Source: Centroberyx gerrardi
Lineage: Eukaryota; Chordata; Actinopteri; Beryciformes; Berycidae
Direction: 5' to 3'
Length of the DNA stretch: 64,000 nt
NCBI RefSeq assembly: GCF_048128805.1
Contig: NC_136010.1
Location: 31,809,990-31,873,989, forward strand
Under the pieces are notes generated by a model, which saw nothing but the letters and a program-made list of their open reading frames with translations, ran no database searches and had not been told where the DNA came from. The translations under genes were made by a program, and so were the position numbers. Shown here in pieces: positions 56,011 to 64,000 of this stretch (position 1 is the first letter of the stretch; every line of letters starts with the position of its first letter).

Positions 56011-56055
56011 ACTGACAGAAACACGACTGATACTCTGCTTAAATAACGGTTCAGT

Positions 56056-56215
56056 CAACTCCTATTAATACTACCACAACCAAGAATACTACTGCTACTA
56101 CAACTACTATTAATACTAACTTGCTGCTACTACAAGTACTACTATTACTACTAACCCAAACCCTAACCCTGCTTCTACTGCTACTACTACTATAACAACT
56201 ACTACTACTGATAAG
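56056..56215. repeat. (ACT)n-type tract
   Basis: Imperfect TACTACTAC/ACTACTATTA repeats. A single AACCCTAACCCT stretch near 56158 is telomere-like but too short to interpret. Confidence 0.85.
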
Positions 56216-56499
56216 GTAAGAGGACTGATGCTACATAAATGGGTAAAAATGAAGGGGAGCACGAGGATCAGTGTGTGTGTGTGTGGGTTACTCATCAGCT
56301 CTGATGTCATCCTTAGTGAGCAGAGCTATAATCAGACTCCAGATCAGCCTCAGGAGGAAAACCTCCGGACAAATGAGAGACTGGACTCTACTGGACCAGC
56401 CAGAGTGCATGCAGGGAAATGTCAGTGTGTGGAGGGTCAGTTTACTGTCCTGATCTGTTCTCAACAGTAAAGCTGCTGGGTTTGAGTTTGGAATCTGTG

Positions 56500-58325
56500 G
56501 GAGTCACAGTGGGAGTCTCAGTGGGAGTCTCAGTGGGAGTCACAGAGGGAGTCTCAGTGGGAGTCTCAGTGGGAGTCTCAGTGGGAGTCTCAGTGGGAGT
56601 CTCAGTGGGAGTCTCAGTGGGAGTCTCAGTGGGAGTCACGGTGGGAGTCACGGTGGGAGTCACGGTGGGAGTCACGGTGGGAGTCTCGGTGGGAGTCTCG
56701 GTGGGAGTCTCGGTGGGAGTCTCGGTGGGAGTCTCGGTGGGAGTCACGGTGGGAGTCACAGAGGGAGTCTCGGTGGGAGTCACAGTGGGAGTCACAGAGG
56801 GAGTCACAGAGGGAGTCTCGGTGGGAGTCTCGGTGGGAGTCTCGGTGGGAGTCGCGGTGGGAGTCACGGTGGGAGTCACGGTGGGAGTCTCAGTGGGAGT
56901 CTCAGTGGGAGTGACAGAGGGAGTCACGGTGGGAGTCTCGGTGGGAGTCGCGGTGGGAGTCGCGGTGGGAGTCGCGGTGGGAGTCGCGGTGGGAGTCGCG
57001 GTGGGAGTCACAGAGGGAGTCACAGAGGGAGTCGCAGAGGGAGTCACAGAGGGAGTCACAGTGGGAGTCAGGGAGTCACGGTGGAAGTCGCAGTGGGAGT
57101 CACAGAGGGAGTCAGTGGGAGTCACAGAGAGAGTCAGTGGGAGTCACAGAGGGAGTCGCAGTGGGAGACGGTGGGAGTCACAGTGGGAGTCACAGTGGGA
57201 GTCGCAGTGGGAGACGGTGGGAGTCACAGTGGGAGTCGCAGTGGGAGACGGTGGGAGTAACAGTGGGGGTCACAGTGGGAGTCACGGTGGGAGTCTCAGA
57301 GGGAGTCACTGGGAGTCACAGTGGGAGTCGCAGTGGGAGACGGTGGGAGTCACAGTGGGAGTCAGTGGGAGTCACAGTGGGAGTCGCAGTGGGAGACGGT
57401 GGGAGTCACAGTGGGAGTCAGTGGGAGTCACAGTGAGAGTCGCAGTGGGAGTCACAGAGGGACAGTGGGAGTCACAGAGGGAGTCACTGGGAGTCACAGT
57501 GGGAGTCACAGTGGGAGTCAGAGGGAGTCACGGTGGGAGTCGCAGTGGGAGACGGTGGGAGTCACAGTGGGAGTCACAGTGGGAGACGGTGGGAGTCACA
57601 GTGGGAGTCAGTGGGAGTCACAGTGAGAGTCGCAGTGGGAGACGGTGGGAGTCACAGTGGGAGTCAGTGGGAGTCACAGTGGGAGTCGCAGTGGGAGACG
57701 GTGGGAGTCACAGTGGGAGTCAGTGGGAGTCGCAGTGGGAGACAGTGGGAGTCACGGTGGGAGTCACAGTGGGAGTCGGTGGGAGTCACAGTGGGAGTCA
57801 GTGGGAGTCGCAGTGAGAGTCGCAGTGGGAGTCAGTGGGAGTCACGGTGGGAGTCGCAGTGGGAGTCACAGAGGGACAGTGGGAGTCACAGAGGGAGTCA
57901 CTGGGAGTCACAGTGGGAGTCACGGTGGGAGTCAGTGGGAGTCAGTGGGAGTCACAGAGGGAGTCACAGTGGGAGTCGCAGTGGGAGACGGTGGGAGTCA
58001 CAGTGGGAGTCACAGTGGGAGTCACGGTGGGAGTCTCAGAGGGAGTCAGAGGGAGTCACAGAGGGAGTCACAGTGGGAGTCACAGAGGGAGTCACAGTGG
58101 GAGTCAGTGGGAGTCAGTGGGAGTCACAATGGGAGGCACAGTGGGAGGCACAGTGGGAGTCTCAGAGGCAGTCTCAGAGGGAGTCTCAGAGGGAGTCTCA
58201 GAGGCAGTCTCAGAGGGAGTCTCAGAGGGAGTCTCAGAGGGAGTCTCAGAGGGAGTCTCAGAGGGAGTCACAGTGGGAGTCACGGTGGGAGGCGCAGTGG
58301 GAGTCACAGTGGGAGTCACATGGCG
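56500..58325. repeat. 1.8-kb 12-bp minisatellite GTGGGAGTCACA
   Basis: Well over 100 units of GTGGGAGTC(A/T)C(A/G) with AGAGGGAGTC variants and 9-10 bp deletions toward the right end. Open frames of up to 465 residues ([14 protein letters not shown]) are artefacts of stop-free units. Largest array in the window. Confidence 0.96.
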
Positions 58326-58922
58326 GCTCAACAGAACAGTGATGTCACTGCAGATCATGGACAGACACACAGCAAACAGGGAAAATAAACCGACCGTTTC
58401 AGTAGGAGGAGAGATGTTCTGGTTCTGAAAACATGAAATCTCTGTGTATCTCTGGTAGAGTCTTGGGTTGTGTCTCTTCCTCATGATAAACCCCCCAAAT
58501 CAGTGATTCTGTGATCTGTTGCTCCGGTAGAGGAGACTGGAGAATTGTGTTGTTTTTCTGTCTCCATTCACTGCCATTGTCTGGAGGAACAGTCTGAAAA
58601 TCACTTCTAGCACATAAAGGAACGTCGACAAAGCAGACTGTGACTGTTTTGGGTTTTATCATGGAGGAAGACACACAAGCCAAGTTACACAGACCTTTAA
58701 CAGTGAGGTCAGACTCCACCCCTCCCACCCGCTGCACCTGGTGAACATGAATCAAGCGCTCCTCAGGGACCTGCAGTGAGCGAGAGTGAGGTCAGAGCAC
58801 AGGGATGATGATGACGTTCTGTGTGTGTGTGTGTGCTGGGGAAGCAGTGAGCTCACTGGTCCAGATTTATCAGCTGAACAGGAGGAGAGAGTCGCTCTGC
58901 AGCAGAGGAGAGCGTTCACCTC

Positions 58923-58963
<41 letters not shown>

Positions 58964-59107
58964 CAGAAAGTCAGTTAAAGACTCATCAAGCCTTTGATAG
59001 AAATTGTAAGTTTCTCCTCAACTGATCGTCAAAATGACTAAAATATCAATTTTAGATCCAGCAAACAAAACCTGTCAGGCTGCTGTTAACCCTCTGTTGA
59101 ACCTCAG

Positions 59108-59168
<61 letters not shown>

Positions 59169-59283
59169 GAGTCAGTCTACTTTTAGTGTCCAGCTGGGAC
59201 GGGCTGTAGAGCGGGACGAGGCCCAGTAGGCCAGGCGTCTGTCCTGCAGCCTGTCCTGCTTACAGAACACCAAACCACCACAA
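58326..59283. other. STRN3 intron 1 segment, no gene recognised
   Basis: Unique sequence with (CA)n at 58922-58962 and (GT)n at 59110-59162. Nothing else supported. Confidence 0.5.
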
Positions 59284-59824
59284 CAGAGACAGAGAGACAG
59301 AGAGACAGAGAGATAGAGACAGAAAGATAGAGAGACAGAGAGACAGGGACAGAGAGACAGAGAGATAGAGAGATAGACAGAGAGACAGAGAGATAGAGAC
59401 AGAAAGACAGAGAGACAGAGAGATAGAGAGACAGAGAGATAGAGACAGAGAGATAGAGACAGAGAGACAGACAGATAGAGAGATAGAGACAGAAAGACAG
59501 AGAGACAGAGAGATAGAGACAGAGAGATAGACAGAAAGACAGAGAGACAGAGACAGAGAGACAGAGAGACAGAGAGATAGAGACAGAGATAGAGAGACAG
59601 AGAGATAGAGACAGAAAGACAGAGAGACAGAGAGATAGAGAGACAGAGAGATAGAGACAGAGAGATAGAGACAGAGAGACAGAGAGATAGAGAGACAGAG
59701 AGATAGAGAGACAGAGATAGAGAGACAGAGAGATAGAGACAGAGAGATAGAGACAGAGAGACAGAGAGATAGAGAGACAGAGAGCTAGAGACAGAAAGAC
59801 AGAGAGACAGAGAGATAGAGACAG
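59284..59824. repeat. ACAGAGAGATAGAG minisatellite
   Basis: Irregular mixture of GACAGAGA and GATAGAGA octamers with AGAAAGACAG variants. Purine-rich on the + strand. Confidence 0.94.
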
Positions 59825-62062
<2,238 letters not shown>

Positions 62063-62274
62063 CTGGTTGTACTGGTTAATTCCCAGCAGCAGTCTATCAG
62101 TCAGTCTAATAGAATAAACTGCAGATCTGTTTACACAGCAAACATTAACGAAGCGACCGATCAGTTCACAACACCATGCAGGATGAAGGCCTTCAGACTC
62201 ACATCATGTTCTAAGGCAATATCAATCAATATCAATCAATATCAATCTGTCCATTTGCCAACAATATGCATTAT

Positions 62275-63645
62275 ATTAAATTATGTCATTTAGCAGACGC
62301 TTTTGTCCAAAGCGACTTACAATAAGTACATTTTGTCAACAGTAGTGAAACCAACTGTGCATCACAGTCTTCATCAGCTAAGCCTTTTAATAGGAATAAG
62401 TAGCAATCAAATTTTTTTTTTTATTAATATAGAAGAAGGGTAAGATGGAAGGTTAGTTGAAGAGGGGTCCAGGTGGAACCTGAAGAGATGTGTCTTTGTC
62501 TCCGCCGAAAGATGGGCAGTGATTCAGCCGTTCTGACAGAAGGGGGCGGAGCTCGTTCCACCATTGTGGCGCCAGGGATGAGAAGAGTCGACCGGGATGA
62601 GCGACTTCTGAGCCACGTAGCGATGGAGGGGCGAGGCGACCTGCGAGGGCGGAGGAGCGGAGGGAGGAAGGCGACCTGCGAGGGCGGAGGAGCGGAGGGA
62701 GGAAGGCGACCTGCGAGGGCGGAGGAGCGGAGGGAACGAGGCGACCTGCGAGGGCGAAGGAGCGGAGGGAGGAAGGCGACCTGCGAGGGCGGAGGAGCGG
62801 AGGGAGGAAGGCGACCTGCGAGGGCGGAGGAGCGGAGGGAGGAAGGCGACCTGCGAGGGTGGAGGAGCGGAGGGAACGAGGCGACCTGCGAGGGTGGAGG
62901 AGCGGAGGGAGGAAGGCGACCTGCGAGGGCGGAGGAGCGGAGGGAGGAAGGCGACCTGCGAGGGCGGAGGAGCGGAGGGAGGAAGGCGACCTGCGAGGGT
63001 GGAGGAGCGGAGGGAACGAGGCGACCTGCGAGGGCGAAGGAGCGGAGGGAGGAAGGCGACCTGCGAGGGTGAAGGAGCGGAGGGAGGGAGGCGACCTGCG
63101 AGGGTGGAGGAGCGGAAGGAGGGAGGCGACCTGCGAGGGTGGAGGAGCGGAAGGAGGGAGGCGACCTGCGAGGGTGAAGGAGCGGAGGGAGGAAGGCGAC
63201 CTGCGAGGGTGGAGGTACGTAGGGAGGGAGGTGACCTGCGAGGGTGGAGGAGCGGAGGGAGGGAGGCGACCTGCGAGGGTGGAGGAGCGGAGGGAGGGAG
63301 GCGACCTGCGAGGGTGGAGGAGCGGAGGGAGGAAGGCGACCTGCGAGGGTGGAGGTACGTAGGGAGGGAGGCGGAGTCTGAACCTGACCAGAGACTGCAG
63401 ATAGGGAGGCAGTCTGGTCTGTAGGAGAGGACCAGGGTCTTGAATCTGATGCAGCAGAGAGGGAAGCCAGTGAAGCGACCAAAGGAGGGGAGTGACGTGA
63501 GAGAGTTTTGGTTGGTTGAACACCAGACGGGCTGCAGCGTTCTGATTGGCTGTAAAGGTCTGATGGCAGAGGGTCGCCTGGCCAGAAGAGCGCTGAGATA
63601 TAAAGGCTGCTGCAGCCTTTATATAAGTAGTATCTTTATATAAAA
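62275..63645 (-). mobile_element. L2/Maui-like LINE 3' end with internally expanded coding array
   Basis: Reading on the - strand from about 63570, NAAARLVFNQPKLSHVTPLL and SLHWLP resemble the C-terminal part of fish L2-type ORF2. The frame ends with SLAPQWWNELR and RTAESLPIFRRR near 62460-62580. The - strand then ends with AAGTCGCTTTGGACAAAAGC and GTCTGCTAAATGACATAA (62281-62325), the usual L2 tail. Between these, 62630-63370 is about 21 copies of a 35-bp unit. Truncated at the 5' side and inactive. Confidence 0.8.
62630..63370. repeat. 35-bp array inside the L2 coding region
   Basis: Units with GGCGACCTGCGAGGG(C/T)GGAG and GAGCGGAGGGAGG. Thirty-five is not a multiple of three, so the peptide repeats every 35 residues, and all three - strand frames stay open. 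Confidence 0.93.
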
Positions 63646-64000
63646 TATATCTCAGTCGACACAACAGGAGGTTTCAGTCTGAACAGTCGTGATATTTCAC
63701 ATCATCTGCTGAGTCGTGAAAAGTGAAACTGGCTGCTGGTGTTTCTGTTCTCTCCGGTTCTTCATTCTTTCTGATGTGTGATGTCATCAAGAAGCACTTC
63801 CTGTGGTATGACCAGCCGAGTCCCATCTGCCACTTCTGATCCCTGATAAAGGCAACATCACCTTCTCTGTTGCCTCGAAAAGTTGCCAATGAATCCCAAC
63901 TGTTCCCACATGAGGCTGCTGACAGTTCAGCAGATTGAGCAACAGGGTCAACACTGTTAAAAAGCTTCAGGGCAACTGTGCCATCAAAGCAACAACGCTG
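63646..64000. other. Window end, unassigned
   Basis: No supported gene. A 71-codon - strand frame at 63674-63889 has no recognised domain. It could be a decayed element. Confidence 0.4.

Noticed and set aside
56158..56170. AACCCTAACCCT as an interstitial telomere site
   Set aside because: Only two units within an (ACT)-rich tract; expected by chance.
56419..57816. 465-residue GVSVGVT frame
   Set aside because: Product of the 12-bp GTGGGAGTC array. The complementary strand is equally open, so coding is not supported.
62453..63664. 403-residue Pro/Ser-rich - strand frame as a host gene
   Set aside because: Its flanks are L2 LINE ORF2 segments and it ends in the L2 3' tail, with the middle a 35-bp array.

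Overview
This window is vertebrate nuclear DNA, most likely from a teleost fish. It holds two convergent, intron-rich genes in a landscape crowded with tandem repeats and fish-type transposons. The genes are COCH (cochlin, + strand, complete, 14 coding exons, 2659-26226, 553 codons plus stop) and STRN3 (striatin-3/SG2NA, - strand, 15 exons, 33964-51668, 617 codons plus stop). The first STRN3 exon must lie beyond base 64000. I built both models by joining exons by hand at GT/AG junctions and checking that every phase closes. The same COCH/STRN3 pair is adjacent and convergent in human 14q12, from my own knowledge, which supports both identifications. Fish origin is suggested by L2/Maui-like and L1-like LINE fragments, hAT, Harbinger-like and TTAA-type DNA elements, short introns and very abundant simple repeats.

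Layout. 1-2270: upstream sequence with a candidate MITE, ending in a TATA-like box and a probable non-coding first exon of COCH. 2659-26226: COCH. Its introns hold (CTGT)n, a 1-kb TTTCAAA-type array, a 138-bp higher-order array, two hAT elements with perfect 8-bp target duplications, a 1.6-kb Harbinger-like element with a decayed Myb-like domain, a G-rich array, and a 5'-truncated L1-like LINE with a 12-bp target duplication. 26227-33963: the tail-to-tail intergenic region, with probable polyadenylation signals, a tRNA-derived SINE and a TTAA-flanked element. 33964-51668: STRN3. Its introns contain a decayed retrotransposon (34.6-37.2 kb) and an APE-type LINE whose 5' part is inverted (45.1-48.5 kb). 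51669-64000: STRN3 intron 1, mostly minisatellites (up to 1.8 kb), four clustered DR1-like motifs and an L2 3' end whose coding region has expanded into a 35-bp array.

Function. Cochlin is a secreted LCCL/vWFA protein of inner-ear extracellular matrix. STRN3 is the WD40 regulatory subunit (B''') of PP2A in STRIPAK complexes. Nothing links the two functionally; they are neighbours by synteny.

The most unusual signal is that several minisatellites begin exactly at, or within a few bases of, 5' splice sites. In two cases (COCH exon 12, STRN3 exon 15) the repeat unit is the exon-intron boundary itself, giving about 22 and 16 tandem copies of a splice donor. I found no bacterial-type or new multi-gene system. 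Tandem repeats cover roughly a quarter of the window by my own tally, so most long open frames are low-complexity artefacts.
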